Positions 38,335-47,429 of a stretch of DNA of 64,000 nucleotides are shown here, in pieces. The number at the start of each line of letters is the position of its first letter. The first letter of the stretch is position 1. The notes beneath the pieces were generated by a model. The model ran no database searches. It saw only the letters and a program-made list of their open reading frames with translations, and was not told the DNA's origin. The position numbers and the translations under genes were made by a program. This DNA is from Hyphomicrobiales bacterium (lineage in GTDB: Bacteria; Pseudomonadota; Alphaproteobacteria; Rhizobiales; Rhodobiaceae): the NCBI GenBank assembly GCA_002869065.1, contig PKTR01000002.1:1240001-1304000 (forward strand), written 5' to 3'.

Positions 38335-39269
38335 GCGCCGCGTCCCAGACGCTCGCCCTCTTTGGCGGCATCTTCGCCCTTCTGGTGATCGCCTCGGCGG
38401 TCGGTTTCTGGCTCGATCGGCGCCATGACGGCCCCGATCCGGTCGTCGACAATCTGAACGCCCGCATCCGTGCCTGGTGGATCATGGTGGCGACCATCGG
38501 CATTGCCTTCCTGTTCGGCGCCGGCGGTGTGGTGTTCCTGTTCTTCTTCGCCTCGCTGACGGCGCTGCGCGAATTCGTGACGCTGACGCGCACACGGCGA
38601 AGCGATCATTGGGCGCTGGCGGTCGCCTTTTTCGTCATCCTGCCGCTGCAGTTCTGGCTCATCTATATCGAGTGGTACGGGCTCTATTCGGTGATGATTC
38701 CGGTCTATGCCTTCCTGCTGCTGCCGATCCTTGCGGCACTGCGCGGCGAGACAACCCATTTCCTGGAACGCATCGCGGAGACGCAATGGGCGTTGATGAT
38801 CGCCGTGTTCTGCGTGTCGCATGTGCCGGCGCTGGCGACCCTCACGATCCCCGGTTACGAGGGCCGCGAACTCTTGCTGATCGCCTATCTGGTGCTCGTC
38901 GTGCAGATCAGCGATGTACTGCAATATGTCTGGGGCAAGCTACTCGGCAAGCGCCGCATCGCGCCGAGCCTGTCGCCGTCGAAGACCTGGGAAGGCTTTG
39001 CGGGCGGGGTGGCGAGTGCCGTCGTCATCGGCACGCTGTTGTGGTGGATCACGCCGTTCTCGCCGATGCAGTCGGCCGGGATGGCGCTGATCATCACGCT
39101 GATGGGGTTCTTCGGCGGGCTCGTCATGTCGGCGATCAAGCGCGACCGCGGCGTCAAGGACTGGGGCCGGCTGATCGAGGGCCACGGCGGCATGCTCGAC
39201 CGGCTCGACTCGGTCGTCTTCGCCGCGCCGGTGTTCTTCCACGTCACCCGATATTTCTTCGCGCTCTAG
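38331..39269 (+). CDS. Phosphatidate cytidylyltransferase (CdsA-like)
   Basis: A 312-residue integral membrane enzyme with about eight hydrophobic segments. The C-terminal CdsA signature is clear: SPSKTWEGFAGG, then GFFGGLVMSAIKRDRGVKDWG and GHGGMLDRLDSVVF. It converts phosphatidate and CTP to CDP-diacylglycerol. It follows plsC by overlap. Because it carries an N-terminal extension and is paired with plsC, it may be an accessory paralogue instead of the essential chromosomal cdsA. Confidence 0.88.
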   Translation: MSAASQTLALFGGIFALLVIASAVGFWLDRRHDGPDPVVDNLNARIRAWWIMVATIGIAFLFGAGGVVFLFFFASLTALREFVTLTRTRRSDHWALAVAFFVILPLQFWLIYIEWYGLYSVMIPVYAFLLLPILAALRGETTHFLERIAETQWALMIAVFCVSHVPALATLTIPGYEGRELLLIAYLVLVVQISDVLQYVWGKLLGKRRIAPSLSPSKTWEGFAGGVASAVVIGTLLWWITPFSPMQSAGMALIITLMGFFGGLVMSAIKRDRGVKDWGRLIEGHGGMLDRLDSVVFAAPVFFHVTRYFFAL

Positions 39270-39275
39270 ATTCAC

Positions 39276-39320
39276 GCGTATCCTTGTCCGAAAACCGGTT
39301 CCCACTTTTCGGGGATACGC
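39276..39320. repeat. 45-bp intergenic palindrome of the type common in Hyphomicrobiales
   Basis: GCGTATCC (39276-39283) pairs with GGATACGC (39313-39320), and inside it CCGAAAA (39288-39294) pairs with TTTTCGG (39306-39312) around an ACCGGTT-containing loop. Palindromes built on CCGAAAACCGGTTnCCACTTTTCGG recur between genes in many rhizobial genomes, from memory. I found one copy in the window, right after the cdsA-like stop. Confidence 0.8.
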
Positions 39321-39461
39321 TTTGTCCTCCTCACGACGACAGTGCATGAAAAGTGTCGCTGCGATCCACCCTTGCGGGCTCGCGTGTGGCCCCGTAAACC
39401 TGATGGCGGATTTTTCAGGGCTCCGTTCGGCCCGATATTTGATGACGACATGAGGCGTGGC

Positions 39462-40343
39462 ATGACGAAATCGGTTTTGGGCGTGATCGGCGGATCGGGC
39501 ATTTACGAGCTTCCCGGGCTCGAAAACGCGCATTGGAAAAACGTCGAGAGCCCGTGGGGGACGCCGTCCGACGAGCTGCGCATCGGCGAGATCGACGGCA
39601 TGACCGTCGTCTTCCTGCCGCGCCACGGACGCGGTCACCGCTATTCGCCGAGCGACATCAACTACCGCGCCAATATCGACGTGCTGAAGCGTGTCGGCGT
39701 CACCGACATCATCTCGGTGTCGGCCTGCGGCTCGCTGAAGGAGGAGCTGGCGCCCGGCACCTTCGTGCTCGTCGACCAGTTCATCGACCGCACCTTCGCG
39801 CGCAACAAGAGCTTCTTCGGCAAGGGCTGCGTCGCCCATGTCTCGATGGCCAATCCGATCAGCCCGGGGCTCGCCGACCGGATCGAGGAAGCGGCCAAGG
39901 CGGAAAACCTCAGCTACACGCGCGGCGGCACCTATCTGGTGATGGAAGGGCCGCAGTTCTCGTCGCTGGCCGAAAGCCACCTCTATCGCTCGTGGGGCTG
40001 CGACGTCATCGGCATGACCAACATGCCGGAAGCCAAGCTCGCCCGCGAAGCGGAGATCTGCTACGCCTCCGTCGCGATGGTGACGGACTACGATTCCTGG
40101 CATCCCGACCACGGCGAGGTCGACGTCACCGCGATCATCAAGGTGCTGCACGACAATGCCGATCACGCCCGCCAGCTGGTGGCGCGGGTGGCGCGCGATT
40201 TCCCGCGCGAGCATCCGGCCTGCCCGATCGGCTCGGACACGGCGCTCGAATACGCCATCATGACGGCACCGGAGATGCGCGATCCCGAATTGCTCGCCAA
40301 GCTCGACGCGGTCGCCGGCCGGGTTCTGCATCAGCGCGGCTAG
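39462..40343 (+). CDS. mtnP: S-methyl-5'-thioadenosine phosphorylase
   Basis: A 293-residue nucleoside phosphorylase of the MTAP branch. Typical blocks are [74 protein letters not shown] and VTDYDSWH. The TNMPEA stretch marks MTAP against purine nucleoside phosphorylase. It splits methylthioadenosine to adenine and methylthioribose phosphate. The start is ATG 39462 by homology and a nearby GAGG. The following apt gene would salvage the adenine. Confidence 0.93.
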   Translation: MTKSVLGVIGGSGIYELPGLENAHWKNVESPWGTPSDELRIGEIDGMTVVFLPRHGRGHRYSPSDINYRANIDVLKRVGVTDIISVSACGSLKEELAPGTFVLVDQFIDRTFARNKSFFGKGCVAHVSMANPISPGLADRIEEAAKAENLSYTRGGTYLVMEGPQFSSLAESHLYRSWGCDVIGMTNMPEAKLAREAEICYASVAMVTDYDSWHPDHGEVDVTAIIKVLHDNADHARQLVARVARDFPREHPACPIGSDTALEYAIMTAPEMRDPELLAKLDAVAGRVLHQRG

Positions 40344-40404
40344 ATTTGGCCGCACCCTTCCTCGTCATTCGAAATCAATCTGCCAAAATCTGGAGTACGG
40401 AAGC

Positions 40405-40956
40405 ATGGAACTGCGGCGCGGTCTGGACCTGAAGGCGCTCGTGCGCACCATTCCCGACTATCCGAAGGCGGGCGTGATGTTCCGCGACATCACCACACTG
40501 CTCGCCGATCCGGCGGGCCTGCGGGCGGCCGTCGACGAGCTGGTGTGGCCGTTCTTCAAGGCCAAGGCGCAGATCGACATGATCGTCGGTATCGAGGCGC
40601 GCGGCTTTATCCTCGGCGGCGCGGTGGCGCACGAAATGGGCCGTGGATTCGTGCCGATCCGCAAGAAGGGCAAGCTGCCGCACAAGACCATCGGGCAGGA
40701 CTACGAGCTCGAATACGGCGTCGACACGATCGAGATCCATGCCGACGCGATCCAGCCGGGCGACCGGGTGCTTTTGATCGACGATCTGATCGCCACCGGT
40801 GGCACGGCGGTCGCGGCCATCGACCTGATCCACCAGTCGGGCGGCGAGATCGTCGCGGCGGCCTTCGTCATCGACCTGCCGGATCTCGGCGGCGCGGCGC
40901 GCCTGCGCGACAAGGGCGTCGCTGTCCACACGCTGATGGAATTCGAAGGCGACTAA
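40405..40956 (+). CDS. apt: Adenine phosphoribosyltransferase
   Basis: A 183-residue enzyme converting adenine and PRPP to AMP. It shows [39 protein letters not shown] and the PRPP-binding loop [14 protein letters not shown]. Length and motifs are canonical. TGGAG lies upstream of ATG 40405. It sits 61 bases after the methylthioadenosine phosphorylase gene, whose product adenine is its substrate. Confidence 0.97.
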   Translation: MELRRGLDLKALVRTIPDYPKAGVMFRDITTLLADPAGLRAAVDELVWPFFKAKAQIDMIVGIEARGFILGGAVAHEMGRGFVPIRKKGKLPHKTIGQDYELEYGVDTIEIHADAIQPGDRVLLIDDLIATGGTAVAAIDLIHQSGGEIVAAAFVIDLPDLGGAARLRDKGVAVHTLMEFEGD

Positions 40957-40968
40957 ACCCCAAGTCCC

Positions 40969-41640
40969 TCACGCCGCGGTTTCGGCCGGGGCGTCGGGTT
41001 CTTTTGCTTCCGACTTCTTGCAGCGCTTGCCGAAGCCGGCCGGGCGGAAACGGTCCGGGACCAGGCAGGCGATCTTGTCGACTGCGCGCAGCGCACGCTG
41101 GCCGCGGTTCAGTTCGCGGTCGAGCGCCGCCATGGTCTTCGGCAGGTCCGGGTCTTCCTCATCGAGCCACACAGCGACCACACGGGCGAAGCCGACGGCA
41201 AGGCCCTGCGCCTTGATCAGGCCGCTGGTGCCGGAGGAGTCGATCCCGGCGGCAGCCAGCATCCAGCCCTGCGAGACGACGGCAATGCGGTTGAAGGCTG
41301 CGGCCAGCATCGGGTCGCGCTTGGCCGCGCACATCAGGTTGCGCAGTGCGTCGCGATAGGGCGCGAGGTGATCGAGGCGGGTCATCAGCACGTCGAACAG
41401 GCGGTCGCGAGCCGGCTCCCCGGCCATGTCGTCGGAGCCCTGTTTCAGAACCGCGGTGTCGATGCGCCGGGCGAAATCCTCGACGATCTTGATGCGGCCG
41501 TCATAGGCATCGCGCAGCGTGGCGAGATCGACGCCGGCTGCTTCGGCGACGACCGGCAGGGTCATCTCGTCCCAGCTTTTCGCGGCGGCGAGCGTCATGA
41601 AGGATTCGACGATTTTCTTGCGGGTCTTCTCGGTGGCCAT
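40969..41640 (-). CDS. TetR-family-like transcriptional regulator
   Basis: A 223-residue protein with an N-terminal TetR-like helix-turn-helix (KIVESFMTLAAAKSWDEMTLPVVAEAAGVDLATLRDAYDG at about 8-47) and a helical C-terminal domain ending in a Lys/Glu/Ala-rich tail (CKKSEAKEPDAPAETAA). The recognition helix is atypical, lacking the usual YxHF, so DNA targets are uncertain. Start at 41640 (MATEKTRKK) is preferred over an upstream in-frame ATG. Convergent with apt, 12 bases apart. Confidence 0.75.
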   Translation of the reverse strand: MATEKTRKKIVESFMTLAAAKSWDEMTLPVVAEAAGVDLATLRDAYDGRIKIVEDFARRIDTAVLKQGSDDMAGEPARDRLFDVLMTRLDHLAPYRDALRNLMCAAKRDPMLAAAFNRIAVVSQGWMLAAAGIDSSGTSGLIKAQGLAVGFARVVAVWLDEEDPDLPKTMAALDRELNRGQRALRAVDKIACLVPDRFRPAGFGKRCKKSEAKEPDAPAETAA

Positions 41641-41748
41641 GCTCGGTCTCCCTTTCGCACTCTCGATAGAAGATAGGGCGCGAAAGGGGCAAGCAAAAGG
41701 CACGGAACCGTGAACGGGCTCCGCGCTGCAATCATGGTTTGCGAGAGA

Positions 41749-43161
41749 TTATTCGGCCGGCTGGTCTGCCGGCTGGCGCGAGAAGATGAAGACGCGCAGG
41801 CCGAGATAGCGCCGCGTCACCCAGTAAAGCGCGGTTGCCTCGAACACCATGGAGAAGGCGGTGGCGACGGCGGCGCCCATCAGCCCGAAGATCGGGATCA
41901 GGATGAAGCACAGCGTCGCGTTGAGCAGGAACGTGCCGCCGTACACCGAGGCGGCATAGTTCTGCAGATGCGCCATGGTCAGCAGCGATTCCACGGGTCC
42001 AAGCGAGGCGCGGGCCAGAATGCCGATGACCAGCACGAACAGGAGCATGTAGCCGTCGGTGAAGCCGGCGCCGAACAGCGACAGCAGCGGCTTGCCGGCG
42101 ACCATCAGCATGGCGGCGAGCGCCAGCGAGGGCCAGAAGGTCCACGACACGGAATCGCGCACCATGCGGGCGAGCCCGGCCGTGTCGCCGGAATGGTAGA
42201 GCTTCGAGAAGCGATGGGCGGTTGCGACGCGGACCGAATAGTGGACGAAATGTACCAGCGCCAGCGTCTTTGCAGCAGCAAAGTAGACGGCGACCTGATC
42301 GTGCGAGACGAGCTGGCCGAGGATGACCACGTCGGTGCTGGTCAAGAGGATGAAGAAGCCTTCGACGAACAGGATCGGCACCGAGATGCGGATCCATTCC
42401 ATCGCGTGATACTCGCGCGGGCCGGGGTCGATCTGCTCGCGGGTGCGGCCGCGCAGCATGAGAAGCTGGGCGACGGCTGTGAACCAGGTCGCGCCGATGG
42501 CGGCGACGCAGGCCGTGGTGGCATCGAGGTCGGCGCCCATGAGGCCGGCCACGAACATCAGCGACAGGATCAGAACCGGACGCCAGAGATAGGTCGGCGC
42601 GAGCGCCAGATCGGTCCAGTTGAAGGCGCGGCAGATGCCGTCCTGCACTTCGCTCAGCGTGAACAGCGGCAGGCAGACCGCGGCGAGATAGACCGGCAGC
42701 ACGTAGTGACTGGAGATCACGTTCTCGAACAGGTAGGCGCCGAGGATGCCAAGTCCGGCGACGACGGTCGCGAACAGCACGGCGATGACCCGGCTGCCGA
42801 CGAGCAGGCCGCGCAACTGGGAGAGTTTCTCGGTGGCGAGAAATTCCGGAATGAGCCGGATCACCGAGGTGGCAAAGCCGAGATGGACGAGGGCGCCAAG
42901 AATGAGCACCCAGGTCCAGACCACGACGAAGATGCCGTATTCGAAGCTGCCCATCCAGCGGGCGAGGAAGATCTGCGAGAGGTAGGCGATGGCCGCGCTG
43001 GCCACGCGCACGGAAAAGGCGACGAGCGCCATGCGCCCGGCTGCCGACCGGTCGTCGGTGTCCGGCGACGTCGGTTTGATCACTTGCAGGAGCGGAGCGA
43101 TGCGCTCCAGCACAGGCGAAGGGATCAACCGGCCTGCCGCAGCAGCCAGCGATGAACGCAT
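41749..43161 (-). CDS. Polysaccharide flippase, MOP superfamily (Wzx-like)
   Basis: A 470-residue integral membrane protein with about 12-14 hydrophobic helices, typical of the lipopolysaccharide/exopolysaccharide flippase family (FLARWMGSFEYGIFVVVWTWV; FVEGFFILLTSTDVVILGQLVSHDQVAVYFAAAK; LLNATLCFILIPIFGLMGAAVATAF). It would flip lipid-linked sugars across the inner membrane. A good ribosome site (GAGGAG, 6-base spacing) supports ATG 43161 over ATG 43200. No glycosyltransferase genes are adjacent, so it is an isolated flippase. Confidence 0.85.
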   Translation of the reverse strand: MRSSLAAAAGRLIPSPVLERIAPLLQVIKPTSPDTDDRSAAGRMALVAFSVRVASAAIAYLSQIFLARWMGSFEYGIFVVVWTWVLILGALVHLGFATSVIRLIPEFLATEKLSQLRGLLVGSRVIAVLFATVVAGLGILGAYLFENVISSHYVLPVYLAAVCLPLFTLSEVQDGICRAFNWTDLALAPTYLWRPVLILSLMFVAGLMGADLDATTACVAAIGATWFTAVAQLLMLRGRTREQIDPGPREYHAMEWIRISVPILFVEGFFILLTSTDVVILGQLVSHDQVAVYFAAAKTLALVHFVHYSVRVATAHRFSKLYHSGDTAGLARMVRDSVSWTFWPSLALAAMLMVAGKPLLSLFGAGFTDGYMLLFVLVIGILARASLGPVESLLTMAHLQNYAASVYGGTFLLNATLCFILIPIFGLMGAAVATAFSMVFEATALYWVTRRYLGLRVFIFSRQPADQPAE

Positions 43162-43269
43162 TCCGAGCTCCTCATGGCCTCCCGTTGTCGAGGGGACCAT
43201 CCCATAGAACCTTTAAGATTCCGTGCGCGGATTGTTTCTGAAAATTCAGCCTATTGCGGCCAGTCGCCG

Positions 43270-44301
43270 CTACAGGACGCCGGGCAGACGGTGGAGCGGA
43301 ATGCGGCCGAGCGGGATGATGCCGAGCGAGACCGCGCCGTCGACGACCTTCACGGGCAGCTCGACCTGGGTTTTCCCGGCAACCTCCGAACGCTTGCCGA
43401 AACCGCTCACGGCGCCGGCGATGCTCTTGGCGAGCGGGCTGTCGGGCGGCAGCAGGCGCGCGAGAAGGGGGGCGAGATGGTCCGGGTCCTCGACGATCAG
43501 GTCCAGTTCGCCATTGACGCCTGTCGCGGCATCGGCCGTGAGCGTGCCGCTCACCGACAGGCGCGTCGTGCCGTCGGTCAGGGTCGCGCGCTCGATGGTG
43601 AGTTCGCGCGGCTCGGCGGTCAGCATCAATGGTGTGCCTCCGGCCCGTTCCGGGTCGGCGAGCCTGATCAGCACTTCACCATCGAGCGGGAATCCGTCGT
43701 CGCCGGGGCTGAGTTCTTTGGCGACCAAAGCGACATCGCGGCGGCGGTTGGCGCCTTCGCCGACGTAGCGGGTGTGCGCCTCAAGGACTTTCGACGTCAG
43801 ATCGGCGTTGAGGCCGAGCGCGGCGAAGCCGTCCAGATGGGGGTTCTCCAGTGCGACGGAGACGGCATGGGGATCCTCGACGCCGAGTTTGATGCTCGCC
43901 TGGGCGAGTTTCCATTCCGCCCGGCCGTCGGGCGTCAGTCCCAGCGGATTGATCGTGGCGGGACCATCGGCTTCAGCGATGATGTGCTGCGGCTGATAGA
44001 TCAGGGCGACGGCGCGGGCGGCCTTCAGCGACAGGCGGCTGCCGTCGGGGCGGGCGATCTCAAGCGGTGCACAGGCGACGCGGATCTTGAACGGCCAGCC
44101 GCCGATCGAGCGGTTGCCGCAGGTGATCGTCGTTCCTTCGGCCGCCTGGCGGGCGATGACATCGTCGAAACCGGCGTCGACAAGATCGGCGCTTATCCAC
44201 CAGAAGGCCGACCAGCCGGCAACCACGACAACGATGGCGATCAGAAGCCCGCGCATGCCGCGCGCGCTCTTGGCCGGCTTTTCGGTTTCGCTGTCGGTCA
44301 C
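43270..44301 (-). CDS. DUF2125 domain protein
   Basis: A 343-residue envelope protein with one N-terminal transmembrane helix (GMRGLLIAIVVVVAGWSAFWW) followed by a DUF2125 domain (ITCGNRSIGGWPFKIRVACAPLEIA). The family is restricted mostly to alphaproteobacteria; function is unknown. The start is GTG 44301, with AGGAGA 6 bases upstream. It diverges from the ChaC gene, a pairing seen in other Hyphomicrobiales from memory. Confidence 0.85.
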   Translation of the reverse strand: MTDSETEKPAKSARGMRGLLIAIVVVVAGWSAFWWISADLVDAGFDDVIARQAAEGTTITCGNRSIGGWPFKIRVACAPLEIARPDGSRLSLKAARAVALIYQPQHIIAEADGPATINPLGLTPDGRAEWKLAQASIKLGVEDPHAVSVALENPHLDGFAALGLNADLTSKVLEAHTRYVGEGANRRRDVALVAKELSPGDDGFPLDGEVLIRLADPERAGGTPLMLTAEPRELTIERATLTDGTTRLSVSGTLTADAATGVNGELDLIVEDPDHLAPLLARLLPPDSPLAKSIAGAVSGFGKRSEVAGKTQVELPVKVVDGAVSLGIIPLGRIPLHRLPGVL

Positions 44302-44422
44302 GTCTGTTCTCCTGGCGGTTCTGGCCGTCTATCGCGATTTGCATATCCCGTTCGGGCATCGGGGGATAGCATTTCCCGGTCCGCATGGTCTATGACGTGG
44401 CCGTCACGAAACGGGTGCGGGC

Positions 44423-44947
44423 ATGCAGGATTTGTGGGTTTTCGGATACGGGTCGCTGATGTGGCGGCCGGGATTTGCCTTTGAAGAGGCGGTTCCCGCG
44501 CGCGTGCACGGCCTGCATCGCAGCCTCTGTGTCTATTCGTTCCACCATCGCGGCACGCCGGAAAAGCCCGGCCTCGTGCTCGGTCTCGATCAGGGCGGTT
44601 CGTGCCGCGGGCTGGCGTTCCGTGTCGCGCCGAAAGATCGCGAGGAAACCATCGCCTATCTGCGCGAGCGCGAGCAGGTCACCATGGTTTATCGCGAGGT
44701 CGAGCGCCGCGCCCGGCTCGACGATGGCAGCGGGCGGGCGATCACCGTGCTGACCTATGTGGTCAATCACGGCCACGAGCAATATGCCGGCGTGTTGCCG
44801 CTCGAGCGGCTGGTCGAGATGGTGGCGCGCAGCGCCGGCCAGTCAGGGCCGAACCGCGATTATGTGTTGAACACCGCGGCGCATCTCGACGAACTCGGCA
44901 TCCACGATCCGACCTTGTCGGCGGTCGCGAAGCACCTGCCGGAATAA
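44423..44947 (+). CDS. Gamma-glutamylcyclotransferase, ChaC family
   Basis: A 174-residue ChaC-type enzyme. The N-terminal VFGYGSLMWRPGF holds the YGSL substrate loop, and Glu in REREQVTMVYREV is the expected catalytic acid region; NRDYVLNTAAHLDELGIHDP matches the family C-terminus. ChaC enzymes cleave glutathione to 5-oxoproline and Cys-Gly in the cytoplasm. Start ATG 44423 gives the YGSL motif its usual position. Confidence 0.92.
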   Translation: MQDLWVFGYGSLMWRPGFAFEEAVPARVHGLHRSLCVYSFHHRGTPEKPGLVLGLDQGGSCRGLAFRVAPKDREETIAYLREREQVTMVYREVERRARLDDGSGRAITVLTYVVNHGHEQYAGVLPLERLVEMVARSAGQSGPNRDYVLNTAAHLDELGIHDPTLSAVAKHLPE

Positions 44948-44965
44948 TCCGCTGCAAGCGTTGGA

Positions 44966-45241
44966 TTAGCCTTCCGACTTGCCGCCTTCGAGCTTGGCGA
45001 GGCGTTCTTCGAGTGCCGCAACGCGTTCGGCAAGGTCGGAGGCTTCGGCGCGGGCGTTGGCGGCGAGTTCCTTGACGGCCTCGAAATCCTCGCGCGGCAC
45101 CAGATCCATGTCGGCGACGAAGCGTTCGAACTGGCTGCGCGCCATGGTGCCCGCCTCGCGCTTCATGCCCTGGGCGACGCCGGCGGCATCGTTCATCAGC
45201 TTGGCGAATTCATCGAACAGGCGATTGCTGGTCTGGGTCAT
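44966..45241 (-). CDS. UbiK-like accessory factor (BMFP family)
   Basis: A 91-residue protein with an amphipathic N-terminal helix (NRLFDEFAKLMNDAAGVAQGMKREA) and a C-terminal coiled coil (LAERVAALEERLAKLEGGK), with the conserved LVPREDFEAVKE between. This is the BMFP/UbiK pattern; UbiK assists ubiquinone biosynthesis and can induce membrane fusion. The start is ATG 45241. Diverges from lgt across about 200 bases. Confidence 0.85.
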   Translation of the reverse strand: MTQTSNRLFDEFAKLMNDAAGVAQGMKREAGTMARSQFERFVADMDLVPREDFEAVKELAANARAEASDLAERVAALEERLAKLEGGKSEG

Positions 45242-45438
45242 CGTCGGTCTCCCGGTCGGGTCGAGCCGGCTTGGAGCCCGGCCGCGACCGCTTCGTTTGT
45301 CCCCGCAGATCAAACCGTGCGGGCTCGCAGAACAGGTAAGCCGGTTGCCGGCGAATTTCAACCAAGGCGGTTTGTCGCCGAGGCTTGACGGACGCCGGCC
45401 CTGCGGCCAAGGTCGCCGCGGTTTTCAAGAGGTCGCCG

Positions 45439-46263
45439 ATGCCAACCGCCATCCTGCCCTATCCGGCCATCGATCCGGTGCTGATCGAGATCGGCCCGCT
45501 GGCGCTCCGCTGGTACGCGCTCGCCTATATCGCCGGCATCATGATCGGCTGGTGGTATGCGCGCCGGCTGGTGATGAACGATCGTCTGTGGGGGGCGGTC
45601 AAGCGGCCTACGGTTCTGCAGATCGACGACTTCGTGTTGTGGGCGACCATCGGCATCGTGTTCGGCGGCCGGCTCGGCTATGTGCTGCTCTACAAGCCGG
45701 CCTACTACGCGGCGAACCCGCTCGACATCGTCAAGGTCTGGGAAGGCGGCATGGCGTTCCATGGCGGTATTCTCGGCGTCACGGTTGCGATGACCCTGTT
45801 TTCGCGGCTGCGCGGGCTCACCGCCTGGACGCTGTTCGACGTCATCTCTGCCGTCGTGCCGATCGGCCTTTTCTTCGGGCGCATCGCCAATTTCGTCAAT
45901 GCCGAACTCTATGGCCGGCCAAGCGATGTTTCCTGGGCGATGGTGTTCCCGACCGACCCGCTCGGTCTGCCGCGCCACCCGAGCCAGCTCTACGAGGCCG
46001 CGCTCGAGGGGCTTTTGTTGTTCGCCTTTCTCGCCGTGCTGACCCATATGCTGTTGCGGTTTCGCCGGCCCGGTTTCGTCACCGGCGCCTTCGTTGCCGG
46101 ATACGGCGTGGCGCGCATCGTCGCCGAGCTGTTCCGCATGCCCGACGACCATCTCGGCTTCCTCGCCGGCGCTCTGACCATGGGCATGGTGCTGTCGATC
46201 CCGATGGTGATCGTCGGTGCCGCCGTCATGTTTTTCGCCGCCCGCCGGGGCGGCCAGTCGTAA
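45439..46263 (+). CDS. lgt: Prolipoprotein diacylglyceryl transferase Lgt
   Basis: A 274-residue, seven-helix inner-membrane enzyme that attaches diacylglycerol to the lipobox Cys of prolipoproteins. It shows WYALAYIAGI, GGRLGYVLLYKP, MAFHGGILG and the Lgt signature FGRIANFVNAELYGRP, and HPSQLYEAALEG near the end. AAGAGG lies 7 bases before ATG 45439, chosen over an upstream TTG. It is followed by midA after 18 bases. Confidence 0.96.
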   Translation: MPTAILPYPAIDPVLIEIGPLALRWYALAYIAGIMIGWWYARRLVMNDRLWGAVKRPTVLQIDDFVLWATIGIVFGGRLGYVLLYKPAYYAANPLDIVKVWEGGMAFHGGILGVTVAMTLFSRLRGLTAWTLFDVISAVVPIGLFFGRIANFVNAELYGRPSDVSWAMVFPTDPLGLPRHPSQLYEAALEGLLLFAFLAVLTHMLLRFRRPGFVTGAFVAGYGVARIVAELFRMPDDHLGFLAGALTMGMVLSIPMVIVGAAVMFFAARRGGQS

Positions 46264-46281
46264 ATACGGGAGCTTCCCAAA

Positions 46282-47367
46282 ATGTCCGCACCGCTCAGCG
46301 TTCGTATCAGTACCCAGATCCGCGCCGCCGGGCCGATGTCGATTGCCGCATATATGGCGATCTGTCTCGGCGATCCGGAGGAGGGCTACTACATGAGCGG
46401 CGATCCGTTCGGCAAGGAGGGCGATTTCGTCACCGCGCCGGAAGTGAGCCAGATGTTCGGCGAGCTGATCGGCCTGTGGAGCGTCACCAACTGGCTGGCC
46501 ATCGACAGCCCGTCGCCGGTCAATGTGGTGGAGCTGGGACCCGGCCGTGGTACGCTAATGGCCGACTTTCTGCGCGCCGCCTCGCTGCGCCCGGATTTCA
46601 TCAACGCCGCCGACGTGCACATGGTCGAGATGAGCCCGGCGCTGAAGGAGATGCAGCAGCGCACGCTCGACGGCGCGCCGATTCCGCCGCGCTGGCACGA
46701 GAATTTTGACGACGTCCCGGACGGGCCGCTGGTGCTGGTCGCCAACGAGTTCTTCGATGCGCTGCCGATCCATCAGTACGAGATGCGCGACGGTGTCTGG
46801 CGGGAACGGGTCGTCGGCTTCGATGATGAGGGCGAACTGGCCTTCGGGCTCGGTGCCGGCACACTCGATGCCGCAGATGTGCCGCCGCTGCGCGGTCCGG
46901 TCGGCGAGGGCAGCGTCATCGAGACGCGCCCGGCGGGGACGGCCATCATGCAGCAGATCGCCGCGCGCATCGTCGCCCATGGCGGCCTTGCGCTGATCAT
47001 CGACTATGGCCACGCGGAAAGCGCGCCGGGCAACACGCTGCAGGCGGTTGGCGAGCATGAATACGCCGATCCGCTGGAAAAGCCGGGCGAGGTGGACCTC
47101 ACCGCGCATGTGGATTTCGGCGCGCTGAAGCGGGCGGCGGAAGCCGCCGGTGCCGCCGTGCACGGACCGCTGGTGCAGGGCGAGTTCCTGCTTCGCCTCG
47201 GGTTGCTGGAGCGTGCCGGTTCGCTCGGCGCGAAACAGGAGGAAGAAGTGCAGAACAAGCTGCGCGCCGAAGTCGAGCGGCTTGCCGGCAGCGAGCAGAT
47301 GGGCACGCTGTTCAAGGTCATGGCCGTTTCGCGGCCCGGTCTTGCGCTGCAGCCGTTTGGCGGCTAG
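46282..47367 (+). CDS. SAM-dependent methyltransferase, MidA/NDUFAF7 family
   Basis: A 361-residue class I methyltransferase-fold protein (DUF185). It has GPMSIAAYMAICLGDPEEGYYM, the SAM-binding VELGPGRGTLMADFLR, and VANEFFDALPIHQYE, all typical. The mitochondrial homologue NDUFAF7/MidA methylates an arginine of a complex I subunit during assembly, so a role in NADH dehydrogenase assembly is inferred. It lies between lgt and pgeF, a common alphaproteobacterial order, on the same strand. Confidence 0.9.
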   Translation: MSAPLSVRISTQIRAAGPMSIAAYMAICLGDPEEGYYMSGDPFGKEGDFVTAPEVSQMFGELIGLWSVTNWLAIDSPSPVNVVELGPGRGTLMADFLRAASLRPDFINAADVHMVEMSPALKEMQQRTLDGAPIPPRWHENFDDVPDGPLVLVANEFFDALPIHQYEMRDGVWRERVVGFDDEGELAFGLGAGTLDAADVPPLRGPVGEGSVIETRPAGTAIMQQIAARIVAHGGLALIIDYGHAESAPGNTLQAVGEHEYADPLEKPGEVDLTAHVDFGALKRAAEAAGAAVHGPLVQGEFLLRLGLLERAGSLGAKQEEEVQNKLRAEVERLAGSEQMGTLFKVMAVSRPGLALQPFGG

Positions 47368-47429
47368 TCGCCTGAAAGAAGCGCGCGGGACGGCAGGCTT
47401 TGCGTAACCCGCGCGAGGGGAGAACCGAT

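Noticed and set aside
41710-43155. A 481-codon frame opposite the flippase gene
   Set aside because: Its Gln/Glu/Arg/Gly-rich composition is the complement of a membrane-protein gene; no protein family is recognisable.
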